Positions 1-13,300 of a DNA stretch of 64,000 nt are shown here, piece after piece. Positions within the stretch are counted from its first letter, which is position 1; each line of letters starts with the position of its first letter. The DNA is from Acanthaster planci (Eukaryota; Echinodermata; Asteroidea; Valvatida; Acanthasteridae), in contig NW_019091517.1 in assembly GCF_001949145.1 (NCBI RefSeq), positions 215,457 to 279,456 on the forward strand, in the 5' to 3' direction. Position numbers and translations under genes: made by a program. Below the pieces are notes generated by a model. That model searched no databases. It was given only the letters and a program-made list of their open reading frames with translations, and was not told the DNA's origin.

Positions 1-1152
1 TTATCATACACACAGTTCTGCACATCTAGTCACAGACTCCTTTCTCCTGTTTCATCTGGGTTCCTTGACTACAATGGTAATGAGACATTCATGCATGCCA
101 CTGCTGCCTGACCTCTCATGACAGTCGGTCAGAGGTCATAACAGATTACAAACTACAAACAGGCTGTCACAACAGGTCACCTTACATTAACATTCATGCC
201 TTACAAAGGGTACAACCTTTATCCTCTCAAAACTAAAAGACCAGAGAGACGGCAAGAAATGCGCACACAAATAAGAAAACACCGGGCGTGAAAATATGTT
301 CACATTTAGCGTAATTGACCGAGCGGTTCTGGGGGGAAATTAGTGCCAATTTCACTTTCCTGAGTCTTGGGGGGCCTCAAATCAAAACCATACCCCCTTG
401 AACATAAGCGACAGGCTTCGATTACTCCTGACACCCCCTCTGCTTATTTCTGCTTTCTTTTTTCCCTTTTTTTTTGAAGGGGGGGGGAGACTGGAAAGAG
501 TAAGGGGATTTAGGGAAATACAGCTGTTTGCGGATAAAGGCAGGTTAGGCAAAACAATAATTGAGTTGGGCAAAGTTGAGTGACCAGTGGACTAGGTGGA
601 ATTGGCAATGCTGGAAGTGAACTGTTGGATCCCCACCCTGCACCCGCTTCCTACACCATCAATCATGGGATTTGGGGAGGGGAGACCTCATTGTCAAGAC
701 GGCTAAACCCTTAGGTACACCCCGCTGTCGGATGATGTGTCCATCTAAATTTATTCTCCACGGCCAATGGACTAATTTGTTCATTGATTAATGAAACGGA
801 ATTGGCTGGTTATTTAACTTGACTGTATGGTAATTGCTGAGAATTTGTTTTTTGCTGATTTAATGAATTGCTTGTTTGGAGTTGATTAATTGATTACTTG
901 GTTCAATAATCAATCAACTAATTCTTATTATTGATCAGTTACTGATGCCTTTTATCATTTTTTTTTTACCAAGTATAATGAAGCGAAAATAAATAACACC
1001 ATGGAATCGATTTGGGGTCTCAGAAAACAATTACCAAATTCACAATTGCAAAATTTTCTACCAAAGACCCTTTTCAAGATTTCACAGTTAATTTGTTCAG
1101 TGTGGGTATACACGTATATATTAACGAAAGGTGTTAATCTGAATGATACAAG
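1..1152. other. Non-coding sequence
   Basis: No supported gene. A T-run followed by a G-run lies at about 462-488, and a homeodomain-type motif cluster occupies 779-937. Short frames on both strands around 382-583 come from the low-complexity tract. Confidence 0.6.
779..937. promoter_or_regulatory. Cluster of TGATTAAT/TAATTG homeodomain-type motifs
   Basis: Within about 160 bp there are ATTGATTAATGA, GGTAATTGC, TTTAATGAATTG, GATTAATTGATTA, AATAATCAATCAAC and TTATTGATCAG. TAAT and TGATNNAT words are binding motifs of homeodomain and Pbx/Meis-type factors. Part of the density comes from an imperfect inverted repeat (GTTGATTAATTGATTA against ATAATCAATCAAC). AT-rich sequence produces such words by chance, so enhancer function is inference. 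Confidence 0.25.
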
Positions 1153-1320
1153 ATGTCTAAAACAATGCTCCTGGGTGGAATCCCTGTCCCCATTCCTGAT
1201 GAGCCTGAACAGGCCAGTGATTTCAGTGATGAAAAGCATAGCACACATTTTGACCTCAGTGAAGGAGACCAGAAAATCCAGAATGGAAAGAAGGACTTGA
1301 GAGGCATGCCTAGCTCATAA
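1153..1320 (+). CDS. Hypothetical small ORF, 55 residues
   Basis: An ATG with A at -3 opens a 55-codon frame ending in TAA; an in-frame TGA lies only a few codons upstream. The peptide starts MSKTMLLGGIPVPIPDEPEQ, is acidic and Ser-rich in the middle (SDFSDEKHSTHFDLSEGD) and basic near the end (KIQNGKKDLRG). The composition looks more like a disordered protein segment than a random translation, but no domain is recognised. It could be a small protein, an exon fragment (GTGAAG and GTGATG could act as donors inside it), or chance. No TATA box or acceptor clearly belongs to it. Confidence 0.25.
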   Translation: MSKTMLLGGIPVPIPDEPEQASDFSDEKHSTHFDLSEGDQKIQNGKKDLRGMPSS

Positions 1321-4300
1321 ACAAATCTGGGGCAAAGCGGCTAATTCCCAAACACCTTGTAACACAAGATCCTAGACCACAGAATAATGTCTACTGACCC
1401 AGCAATGGATAATTACATAAACACATCCATTCATCCACCAAGGAGGGTGATGAATCGGGCTAAAATTCCAAATTTTCCAAGCCGACCAATAGAGTTTATA
1501 TTTCTCCAAATTGTAGGGTCACATTTTCCCAAGCCAATCAGTTAGATCTCTTTGGCACACACAAATATGTTGGAAGTAAAAGATATACTCACACCATTTA
1601 TTATGATAAATGATGATGATGATAAAATATCCACCCAGTATGGGTATCGTAAAGATAGGAGGCTAACCCATTCTGTGATGACTTCACAAAATGCCATTTT
1701 CTTCCTTTATGCAATCAGCCGGCAAGCGCAAATATGCACAACAATGGTTTTTAGTTTGCTTCTCTGATATACATGATTATATCACCTGTATTTTTCCAGT
1801 GAAAGGTGGAAGCGTTTGACATGACTCTGGTTCAACCACTTTTTTCAAAATCACTCTTCTGAAATGAATCCTTTGAAAGTCTGTTGAAAAGCACGTTCAG
1901 CCTTTATTTCTCAGGAACCAAATGTACCACAGCAGTCTAAAGCAAATCAAATGAATAATTTCACACTTCTTAATAAAATGATCAACATCATGGGGGGGTG
2001 GTTGAACAGTACAGTGCTAGCCTTTGATCACAAGGTGATTAACCAAACATTTGTTCCCAAACTATGACCCAAAAGAGGAACTGTGTTGACAGCTCAACCG
2101 CCCTCATTACATCCTCTTTAGGAATTGTATTTGCTTGTAATCACTTGAAGAGATGAGGTGAATATGCATATTTAGGACTATCTGAGACAAGATTCCCCAC
2201 TAAAGTCAGTGGAATCTCTGGCTCCAAAAAAAATTGCACTTACCCTTGACAGTCTATGCACACTTGATTACCCACAGTGCGTGAAGTTAGTTTTTCAGAG
2301 GAGAATAAAAAAGAAGAGGTAGGGATTAAAAGTCAGCACGAAGTGGGCCAAGGCGATGACAAGATCCACCCGGCCAAACTGTTAACTGAAAAAAGTGCAA
2401 GTTTTTACACGTCATTATTGGATGGTGGTGTCCTTTTTCCAACAGGGTCGGGATTAGATCAATTCCCCAGGGGAGGTGGGATGACGCCCTGCAGTCTGTG
2501 AGGTGTCCCCTCCCATTATAGCCGAGAGCAGTGGGGGGCCCTTATCAATGCTTAATTCCATATTATCGTGATCAGGTTTCACAATTTTCACAGTTTCCTG
2601 CTGTATCATCCATGGACTTGAGACGCATATAAGTGTGTATTTGGGGGCTAATTTTCAGTGTTATTCGATGGTAATAAGAACGGAATGCTGATAAGGACTG
2701 GCGGAAACTAGTTGTAATAACTGGCTTGCATATTAAATGCTTGTCATCATGATGATGCATACAGGAAACTTGATGTATGAGGACTACGACACCCCTCCTG
2801 TGGGCATTGGCAGGGGAGGCACTCTCCCCACCCCAACCCAAAAATGAAAAATTAAAGGGGGGGAAGAAAAACCAAACAAAGATGAAAGAAGAAAAAGAAT
2901 AAGAATCAAAAAATTTATTTGAAAATATCTCAAAAGTAACCCCTTTCTAGCATTATTGGTTTGTCCGTTTCGCTGCTCATGAGTACTTTGCTCCCCGCTC
3001 TCCCCCTCTCCCCCCAGACAAATCCTGCCGATGCCCATACAGCCCCTCCCTCCTTTTCCAATGTTCAATGTAATGCTGAAGACAGGACTTTTGCACAAGG
3101 GAACACATGGAGTACCAAGATCCTGTGGAGGGGTACAGGCCCATGTATAATTCCCACTACTCCAAGCTGAAGATCAACCGGGGGTTAAATTTAACACTTC
3201 TGTGACGTGTACATCTTGGCATCTGGGGACAAGGGGGGGGGGTTACAGAAATGGTACCAGCGTGAAGCTTGACCAGTGTAGTACTTTATCTTTCTTACAT
3301 GTTACATTTTTTACATTAATAATTGTGATAAAATGATTAAGGGTACGAAAAACAAAGGTAAACCAATAGTATATTCACTGTCATGAAAATGATGTGTTCA
3401 ACCATACCCCTGTTAAAAGAAAAATAAAACGTACAAAACTTGTAAATAGTAATTGCAATAATAGAGAACATTTATAAATAATGGAATAATAAAAATAACA
3501 TGATCAATTTATCCATTAAGCAACAAAACAATCTAAAATACACCTGTATTAGGCTGAAGATCAGACATGGACAGAGAACCACACAAGATCAGACAAGCAA
3601 GTCTTAGACTGTGTCCAAAATGGGATTGCAGGGCTACAGCTATGGTAACTGTCAGCTTATCTCCGCATATTTCCTATGACCAAAGACCTTGACCTAGCTC
3701 TAGACAACAGATTCAGATACAGCCTCAGACAAATTAAAGTAGACAAAGTCAGACACCCTGGCACAGTTGAGTCCATACTCAAACCATCCAGTTTTAAATC
3801 ACATCACAAGCTAGTCACATGACCTGTGACAAAAGCACTCCTTTGTCATTATTCACCCTGTCACTTGCAACTGGCCTCCAGAAAGGACTTGTCAGATGGG
3901 TTACTCTATTATCGCGTTAGTAATCACATTTCCCCCAAAAAAGAAAGATAGCTCACTCCCTTCCTGAATTATCCCATTTTTGCCATTGTTTAACTCTTAC
4001 TTTAAACTTGATTCATAAACCTTTGTTATTGGTTCAATTTATTTTCCTCTATGATAGCTCTGAAAATATGTCAGCACAACGTATGCAAATGGAGGTGGAC
4101 TATTATCGCGGTATCAAGAAATGGTTTCTACAATGACCTTTAAAGGACTTTGTTTATGAATACATAAAGATAAAAAGAATTATTTTGTTTTCAGAAGAAA
4201 CAAAATAGCCTCAGTTTGTGACAATGTGCCATTTTGCCAGTAATATACTCCATTTTTTGCAGTCCTCTCTTTAAAGATACCATACGCTGAGAGAAGGAGA

Positions 4301-5974
4301 TGAAAACAAATTGCACTGCATCACTGTACACTCATTACTCTGGCAAGGAATGATTTCATGCTTTTCACACCAACTTTTTTACCCTATCGTAAATGCAGCA
4401 ACAACTTTGACATCCATCTTACAACTTAAATTGGTGTTTTGCGGAAGAAATAATAAATATGCGGGTATCGCAAGTTTCGTTTTCTTGGTGGACTCATTCT
4501 TTCATGGATGTCTGGAACAATCGTTAAAAATGTCTTCTTTCTGAATTCTATTTCTCTGTGGGTTATAACCATCTGATTAGACCTGAACTATTTAGAAATT
4601 CTTCAAACTGTATAAGAAAAGCAAAAAAAAACAGCAGCATGCCGAAGTAATTAAAATGTGTCTTTATAGTAGACACCTTTGGCCATTTTGGAAGTGACAT
4701 ATGGGAACCCAGCAACAGATATCCAAGGACAGGGTGGTGTTAGAAATAACTGTTAAAAGAGATACATGTAGATGCTAGGTAATGACAGATACGGTCAAGG
4801 AAAAATGACAAACTTTGGAAAAATTACATGTTTTATTAAACTCATGAAAACTTGCAAAAGTTTTCACTCTGTTTTAACTAATGTAAAACTAATCTAAACT
4901 CTGTAAAACTAATCCTCAGGCCATAAGTTATTGATTACCTGGGTGAATATTGCCGATTGGGAACTCACTGTTACTGTGATAATACAGGAACCGAGTATAC
5001 GTGTGATAGACTGGACAACAACCCTATAGTTGTCAGTTCCATTCACTATCACATGACTGAATTCCACATAAATGTGCTTCAGCCAACCAGAGAAAGGTGA
5101 GAGCACTTTTAACAAAATTACATTCAAAACTGCTTTTAGTTCTTAGAGAGTAGGAGAGTGTAGGAAACTACGAACACGGGAACCTGTTTCTCTTTATCCT
5201 TTATCCCATAAAGCTGCGCACCTGTACAACAACCATTTACAAGACTACCACATCGAAAATTTTCCTGCATCCTCAGTGCGTGGCATCCTGACATGTGTTT
5301 GCATGCAAAACTGTTGAGACAAATCACATGATCTCTTCCACAAGGGAGGGAAGAAAAAAGATACCGCTTCTGATTAGCTGGACACATTTTTATCATTATC
5401 TAAGCAACAGCTAGGGCAACAATGCAATGATAATACAATCAAGAGTGTCAACATCACTATCTCCACCTTCCAGTTTCAGTACCACAGCAATTAGTTTTTC
5501 TGTATTTTCCCCAGACATTGGAAATGGAATTATTAAAAGAACCTGCCTGGGAGTGGGTTTGCATGCTCTGAATTTCACTGGTTTGCTGTTGGAAGGTTTT
5601 TTTGGGAGGCAGAATTTTTCATGGGTGCTTTAAGCATTTGATCAATTCGGATGGCCGATTTTTTTTGAAAAACATCCAAAAAGTTAGAAATCTCCAATAA
5701 TTTCAGGTAAAAATGATCAATTTTAAAACCTCAGCAAAAAGTAACTTACTTTCCATTTGCCAGACTTTCAATCATTCATTATTAGTTTCTCTGATATCAT
5801 GCAGAAAACAGTACGCACAGGTGCTGACACAAATCACTTTGCGTTGAGTTTTTAAATGGATTCTTCCTTTCACAAAGTTCAATAATATAGCAATGGTATG
5901 TTAAAAAGAGTGACTTATTTTCTAAGGGACAACTTCTGCGTCATCAGCGTTTGAGAGAGAGGGAGGTGGTTTCT
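1321..5974. other. Non-coding sequence
   Basis: No supported coding exon. A GC-poor block spans about 3300-3540. G-runs occur near 1992-1998 and 3232-3241. A degenerate tRNA-like stretch around 1996-2075 was considered and not accepted. Confidence 0.55.
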
Positions 5975-6030
5975 CTAATCATTCTCAAAATAGGTAAGAT
6001 CAGTACCTTACCTATTTTGAGAATGATTAG
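5975..6030. repeat. Perfect 24-bp inverted repeat with 8-bp loop
   Basis: The left arm 5975-5998 (starting CTAATCATTCTCAAAATAGG) is exactly reverse-complementary to 6007-6030, with the loop ATCAGTAC at 5999-6006. RNA from either strand would form a perfect 24-bp stem. It is too short for a typical animal pre-miRNA, and perfect identity suggests a recent origin. No flanking target duplication was seen. Confidence 0.85.
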
Positions 6031-7125
6031 TTGAAAGTTGAACAAATTGTTCTCAAGACTGTTTTTATTTCTTAAATTGGATGTGAGTAAAATGCCAGCA
6101 TCCCAAACCTCCTAGAAAGTTCAGAAGTAGCCTCCAGCAACCTGTGTTAAAAAATCCACAACCAACAGACACACATTTCTGTAGCTAAGGTTATGCACGT
6201 GTGGCGAGACTGCTTGGCCAACCCTTAAGGGTCTCCTATGGGTGGGTCGTGGTTCCTCCCCCCTAAGGCAACTGACAAAATACTGGCTTACAACCTTGTT
6301 CTACTTTATCCTCAGAACCAGAAAAGGTCTGGTTTTAAATGTTTAAACTTTGACGTCTGTGGTGGTCATTAATAAGGATTGAGCTGGGGTGATGTTGTTA
6401 ACTTCCAAGAAAGCAGCAGAGCTATGAAATTAGAACACACATCTTGAGGGGCCGTTAAGTTGCATGATGGAAACCATTGACAAAAGTCAAAAGGTCACCT
6501 CAATCAAGCATGACAACTTATTCCACAATGCCTAATTGGTTCAAGAGCTCATATCCAGTAATATTACTCCTAATCTGGACTGAAAAGACAACAGACAGAA
6601 AAGCAGGTACTGAACAGCCAAGCAGACCAACAGACACACTAATTTGAACACTGAAACCACGTCAGGTAGCCTAACAACCTGGCCACCTCATGTGACTACA
6701 AGAGCTATGAGAGGCAAAAATTAAATTGGAAGTGAAGCTTCAATGGAGTTGCACACACTTAACACATATTGCACTAATTATGACTACCATCATTTTCAAC
6801 CACATTATCACCATATTTATCAGAACATCAAACATTTAGAAATATCAAATGGAGAGCTGATGTATGAAAGATCTTCTCAATGCACATGAAGAAAACAAAG
6901 TCCTGCAGGTGAAAAAAAAAATGTCCTTGAGACTCATTCTACAAAATCTGTTTAAAATTACTCAAACTAGTACAATACGTGTACGTGAGGCAACACCTGC
7001 TCCTCATGTGCATTGTCTGCCGGCGTGCAGACAAGACGCTGGCCTGGATTCTGTGAGGGCCCGTCACACAGGTAGGCATAGTGCCATGACGGGGCATCTG
7101 CGAGTACCAGGGCGCAGAATCTTAG

Positions 7126-7163
7126 CCAATCCCCTCTAGCCATTGACTCAGCCCGGTATATAG
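7126..7163 (+). promoter_or_regulatory. CCAAT box, AP-1-type site and TATA-like motif in promoter order
   Basis: CCAAT lies at 7126-7130, the perfect AP-1/TRE consensus TGACTCA at 7144-7150 and TATATAG at 7157-7163, inside a locally GC-richer block (about 7000-7200). This order and spacing resemble a compact core promoter firing to the right. No coding exon follows closely, so it could equally be an enhancer or chance. Confidence 0.25.
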
Positions 7164-7303
7164 CCCCCCTGCTCCCAAGGCCCTCCCGATTAATTCCAAA
7201 TTGGACATAGACCTCATTTTCCTTCCTGGATTACTCACGACACATCCGATGGATGGCACACTGCATATGAAGCCCGGGTAGGAGCCAGAGTCAGTGTGCA
7301 ACT

Positions 7304-7350
7304 AGAGAGAGACAGAGAAAGAGAGAGACAGAAGGGAGAGGGGGGGAAAA
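7304..7350 (+). repeat. Purine-rich GA microsatellite-like tract
   Basis: Imperfect GAGAGA/CAGAGA units run into AGGGAGAGGGGGGGAAAA. Low-complexity sequence, followed about 30 bp later by a C-run at 7381-7389. Confidence 0.7.
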
Positions 7351-7999
7351 TGTGAGGCAGCCTGCGTGCGTAACTTCTCTCCCCCCCCCAATGCACGCAA
7401 ACTCTTGACCCCATAGCCATTGACATGTCAAGATAGATGGGTTATCTGGATTGCGATCAATGGGTGAGTAATCCCTAACATTATTAGTGCAAATCCTCAA
7501 TTGACCAAACTCACAGGTCACGTAAAAGTCGCAGTTTATTCTGCAGCTCGGCCAAATCAGATGTAAGATATAAATTCACAAGTTTCTTTTCCCTACTTTT
7601 TCACTCGGAGCTTCAGTGATGTTCTTCAGATTAAGGCTTTCTTTTTTCCCCCATAAAAAGAGGGGTTGAGCTTCAAGTTCCCGGCAAATCCACGCGGGAG
7701 GAAATTACTCTGCGGCAAGGCCCAGACATACATGCAGACTGACGGACCCACCCTACCTGGAGTGTAATTGCCATTTCTCCTTCCTAAAAATTGTCCAGGG
7801 AGCAAGCAGCAAGTTTGGAGAAAAGAGCAAATGAGAAAAAAATTGGGGTCTCAATTTCCTAGTGAACCCAGCAATTTATTTTGGATAAATTATTAGATCA
7901 CCAATCAGTTCACCTGTGTCCATCAACCTGCACACTGAATGGTTTGAGGGGTCTACAATTTCCTTGAGGGGGTTGTCTGGCCCGGAAAGCCACCACACT

Positions 8000-8020
8000 C
8001 CTGGGGGGCGACCCCCCAGG
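8000..8020. repeat. GC-rich perfect 9-bp hairpin
   Basis: CCTGGGGGG at 8000-8008 pairs with CCCCCCAGG at 8012-8020 around the 3-nt loop CGA. It is very stable for its size and could be a remnant of a larger repeat. No function can be assigned. Confidence 0.6.
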
Positions 8021-8059
8021 CGGACCACCAAATTAAACCCAGTATTAAGGCAACTCAAT

Positions 8060-8081
8060 GCAATGGCCAAGCAATGGCCAA
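8060..8081 (+). repeat. 11-bp tandem duplication
   Basis: The unit GCAATGGCCAA occurs twice in direct succession (8060-8070 and 8071-8081). Confidence 0.7.
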
Positions 8082-10324
8082 GTGAAAGCCTGTTCATAAA
8101 ACCTCTGTCGATGGACAAAGGATCGCTTGCTAGAATTTCCATTCTTGTTAGAGTATCAAACCATCTTTGAAAATTATGATCGTCAACTAATGTACAACTC
8201 CGAGATGAAGTCACACTTCCCTATGAGCTTGTAATTGTCATATTAAGTGTGACATTTTCAAGAAGTTTACATGAGTTTCTGTCGGTCCCCATGACAACAG
8301 TTCACTTACATGTCACCGGAGAATTCAGATTGACATTATCATACCATTAGCACTCACTGCAATAATCTCCAACTTCCTAGCAGCAGCATTTTGGGACAAC
8401 GTGCAAAAAAACAACATTTAAAGTCCCTCCTCAACATGATAGAGTCGAACTTCTATGACTTCCAGTTTTCCAGGAAGAATAATCATTTTGATTAGGAACA
8501 AGCAAGAGTGTGTCATATCTCACATTAGACATAGTAAAAGATTGATGGAATAACTCCTGATATTAAGTTGTGACGAATCTCTTGCGCTTGTGACGGTTGA
8601 CGCTCAGTTCTCTCCACCCACTAATTGTACATAATACCCAAAACTGGGAACACATGGGGAGGAGGAAATAATCAATTGACGAGTTGGATTATGGAGAGAA
8701 GTCCCCTAAATCCTGCAATCCACGATATGTTATCTCCAATTTGTACGATGACTGGTTTTTCAACTTGGCTCCCTTCTCCACCTCAAGCTACTGAGTTCCC
8801 ATTTAACTTCACCAAACAATTGCTCTAAGTTGTCATACAGATGCAAACTTTTTTTTGTTGCTGAACTATAGAGACCCAGTTGCAACAGATGCCTTCATCA
8901 GTTTTTTTTTCCAGGAATGAACCCTTTTATCCAGTCTTTCCTGATTTCAACATCTGGAATTTCCTGTTTGTTCCTCATGCTCAAACAGTTGTGGCGGCCA
9001 TGTTTGATTGCATAAAATATGCATAGCGCCCCCTGGAGAGGACAGTAATGGAGGGAGCATTAGGAAACAATTGCAAAGTAAATATAGGCCTACCTATCCA
9101 AGACAATTATGTGATAAGCTTGCATCCTTAAAGAAGCACTAAGCAATCCATGTGTATCACTTGACCATATTGTCGCTCTTGTCTGGTGAGCGATTTCCAA
9201 TGTACATCTCATTGTTTGATATCTGTTAAAGTGATATCATAGCTTTTAAGCACAACTATTCATTAAAAATCCTTGGAGTTCATCTTGGCTTGCCACAACA
9301 ATTTCAGAAATTTTTCACACCGTACCAGAGAAATGTTTCAGTACATGCAGATCTTCGAGTATATTAGATATTAATAATGGGTAGGGTGGTAACCAAATTA
9401 TGAAATGTTTAAAAATGTTTTTGTTTTGCCATCCAAACAAGCATGGAAATATTGTTCACACAGAACTTTGATTACAAACGATCATGTTGCCACATGCCAG
9501 AAACATAAAATATTGTTCGGACAAAAGTTAGGATACAAAACACAGTGTACGTAATATTCTAAAATCACACAGGCCCATGTGTTTCAAATTGTGGACTAGC
9601 TGCAAAGCAAGGCTTCTCTTCAAATTCATTGATACCCCCCCCCATTATGTATGATGCACAAGCATACCCACACAACCCCACCGGCTCAGTTAGAATACAC
9701 AGTCTCGACTGGACAAAAGTGTGCCAAGCGTTTGACCCCAATTGAGTGGCGAGGAGGGGGGGGGTTGTGAAGCACCTCCCGGCTGTTCATTGTATCGCTG
9801 ACTTCCTCCAAGCAGAGGAAGTCTGGGAACCAGTCAGTATCACAGGACAGGTGAAGATGCACAACACTTCTGTAAATCTGCTTCGGATCATACCTGGGCA
9901 CTGATACTTCATGTAATTGATAGCCTACAATACAGCTTCACCACCATTCAATGTAAATGGGGACTGCTAAAATGAAACAAGGCAAGAAAACAAAGCAAGG
10001 GGAAATTACCGTAAGTTTAATGAATCTACTTTGCATCATGCATGTACAAGTAGAGTACATCGGTACAACACAAGATTCATAGAGATGAAGAAAGCTCTGA
10101 GGTCTCAAGGTGATGTATGTTCAAAGACTATAGTTTCCCAGTCCATAGTTGTAGTGTTCGAATTTTTTCAACAAACTACAAAGGTTCACCTACACGTTCT
10201 ACAGAGTGCCAAAGTGAATACATCACGCCTACAATTACGTCTGTAAAAGGCATTAGCTTGAATACAAGTCCATGACCCAACATGCACACACATTCCATTT
10301 GTTTGCACTACACTTGGTTCAAAA

Positions 10325-10353
10325 TGACGTCGCACTTCGGTGCTCTATATATA
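10325..10353 (+). promoter_or_regulatory. CRE-like TGACGTCG followed by TATATATA
   Basis: A near-consensus cAMP-response element half-palindrome at 10325-10332 lies 13 bp upstream of TATATATAC at 10345-10353. The arrangement is promoter-like, but no ORF with coding character starts downstream. Function is speculative. Confidence 0.15.
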
Positions 10354-13300
10354 CAAAGTCAAGTCAGATGATCCGAACTGCAGCACCCGACAGAGACCAA
10401 AATAAGAAGTTGCTCCTGTAGTGACTCCATACTCATCCTGTGCTGGTGGTGTGTACATGTTAAACACCTCATTGAAAACTAGAATCGTGTGACTGGCCTG
10501 GAGGCATGCGCGTGTCCAGTTTGAAAAATGTGAATGTGAGTGTCATTACATCGTGTTAATGGCATCAGACAGGCTGTAAGACATTTTCCACGTCTCCCAA
10601 TGCAGCCGGCCATACCAGACGAGTAAGTGGTTGTGCCATGTGGGGTTTTGTTCTCCACTTGATAAGCGTACACATGAATATGACACATCACCTACATATA
10701 CATGTACAAGCAGCTGAAACTTGCCAAAGAAGAGAAGATATCCAATCCAAATAAATCTCACTTTACCCGATCTGAGAATACTGAAGTTGTGAGAGAGAAT
10801 GGTATGTATGCGATGCATTGCAAACTTTGCACTCGCTACTGCAAGAAGTCACAAAGTGCAGTGAAAACATCCTGGCATGTGATTAAATTCCCATGGGCAA
10901 CATGCAAGTTGAAGGCACACACGTACCTACGTGCACGTGTGAACAGCATTATAGATAACATCAATTTTCTTGCTCATATCCAGCCAACTGTGGATCTCCA
11001 ATAGCAATCACACCTGTTTTCCATGTTCACACGTTCCACTGATAAAAAGTTGGTAATGGATCACATACAAAAACTAGAACATAACTTTCCCCTCCATGAA
11101 CGGTAGCAGAGAATAAAACAAATTGGTCTTTATATATTAATCTTACATTAAAAAAAGTACAGTAACTAAACCAATACTGCTTCTATCGTCACCATCTGAA
11201 AAAAAGTACAATTTACGTGGCAAGGAAATGTTATGATGTCATAGATTAAAACCAAAAAAGGCCAAAATATGAATGTTACAAGTTCTTGTAACAAGAATGT
11301 TCTAGCTTGTCACTTTGACAGCTCTGTCTGATTTGTCCAAAAAGTTTAATCTTAAGTTGACCAGCCATGAACTTAGTCCTAACCTAAATAGCCAACCCTA
11401 GAGATAACCCATTGGGTTTTACCAAGCTCAGGGCAATTTTTTAGGTGGGTCCCTACTTCCCACTCTGAAGAGAGAAAAAAAATGACCCTCAAAAGGCTGA
11501 TAGCCCTGGACTATAACTGTGGAAGTTGCCAGGAGCAGTTGGACTTACAATAATACTGGAATAAAACAAAAACAAACAAGTGGAACCTTTTAGTTTTGTT
11601 TGTGTGTGCAATGGAGGGGTCAAGGGTGCATGAATTAAATTCCCAAAAGACCAATGACCAGTCTAATTCTGGACCTTTTTCAGTTTTCAGTACATTCCTG
11701 GTGCAATAGAATGCATTTAAGAGAATTTTAAAAAGGCTCATTATTATCAATCATTAAGAGTGGGGATTCCAAGCATTTAAGGTTTTGTACTCATCTCCAA
11801 TCAATCCTGAGAAGACTTAGGAGTATTCACCTTGCATTCTCTTGAAAACTATTTCACTGCTTGAAGCCCACAAACATTTACCACAGCATGATGATCGCTG
11901 GCCTGTTTAGGTTCTCGGGCAATCAGCAATTTTTTCGTTTGTTTTGGTTTTGGTCTAATTGCACATCGTGTGACAACAACAATCATAATGGGTCACAGGT
12001 TCACGTTCCTCCTGCTCCAATTCAGACCAGCTCCAAATCTGCTCCGGCTGCTCGTGTCTGCTACGAACATCTGAACACAATTATTACCCCCCAAGTAGCC
12101 TCAGGCGCAAGATATATTTAACATAGATGCACGCCGTAGATACTCCGCCAGCAAGTCCTAAGTGGGTTCGGAGTCATTTTCCCGAAAGGTCAGGCAAAAA
12201 TTCTTTTTTCCGATCTACAAGTTTGTTAAGCAAAGGACTCCATGTTGAAATGAGCCCACCAACAATATTTTGTGGTAGTTAAGGCAGGGCTTAGGAGGGC
12301 ACAGACAGTCCTTCCAGGAAGAAAATATTTTGTGCAAGCCCTACCCGGCCCCTTCACATACAATTTAAATCCACACATGCAGTTGTACCAAAAAGCACCG
12401 TCTACTGTATTATTCCATTGAGGATCAACCTCTAAAACACCAGAAAAAGCTTGAAAGGGTATTTGGAAGGGGAAGAACATGTCGATGGTAATTGCATATA
12501 GTGAAGTACTTTTTTTCCATGCTCTCATAGTTGAAATTCGTAACAATTGAAAAAGTGCAGTAGCCAATGTCCTACCGTAAATGCTGGGTCATACTGTGTG
12601 CAAAAGCAAATGTAAACACGACTTTGTGACGCTGGAACACACATTCGTGTGGCCAATTTGCGGAAGTTGAATACCTCTCAACTTAAATGATCTTCAATGT
12701 TGAGTTGACCTCACATTTAACATTCGTGTTGTGTACATGTTCGATCACAGTTCAGGGCTCCAGACTTTGTCTGTGTGCTCGTCCATGTGCTTTTGTCAAG
12801 TACAATTACCCGTGCTCATGTTTGTGCGGTAGAAAAATTAGCAAATTATAACAGCAAGGGGAAGGCTGAGTAGAGCCAAAATTGTGGTTAAAAATTTGTT
12901 TCTTGTGTGCAATCTGAGACGACAGACGAACTGTGGTAATGTGTACTTTCCTATTTGCGGAGGGTATCGACCAGTCTGCACTGGCCTGACCTCCAACTGA
13001 CCCACTCCCCCTCCCCCCCAAGAGTGACTGTCAGGCCAGAAACCTTGCAGCCATCCACAAAACACAGTTAGGGAGCCAGTAAGCAGCTACAACGTTAGCC
13101 GTGTTTCCCGACAGTTATACACATTTGCCATATTTCGTGAACATCCCACATCCCATTCTTCACGTGGAAGCTGTAACTGGATTGCGACATGAGAATGAAT
13201 TGTGTTTTGAAAGAAAAACCAAGGCACATTTCAACATCAAAACTGACAGGTAAATTCTGTTCCATCCATTTCTGACTGCAAAAGAATGTGGCAACTTTGT

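Noticed and set aside
1996-2075. tRNA-like stretch (CCTT-TGATCAC-AAGG anticodon-arm-like hairpin)
   Set aside because: No proper B box (GGTTCRANNCC) and no acceptor stem. At most a decayed tRNA-derived SINE.
9686-9901. Minus-strand frame with possible AG acceptor and GGAG|GTGCTT donor, considered as a downstream bHLH-gene exon
   Set aside because: The peptide resembles neither helix 2 nor a leucine zipper, and the splice sites are weak.
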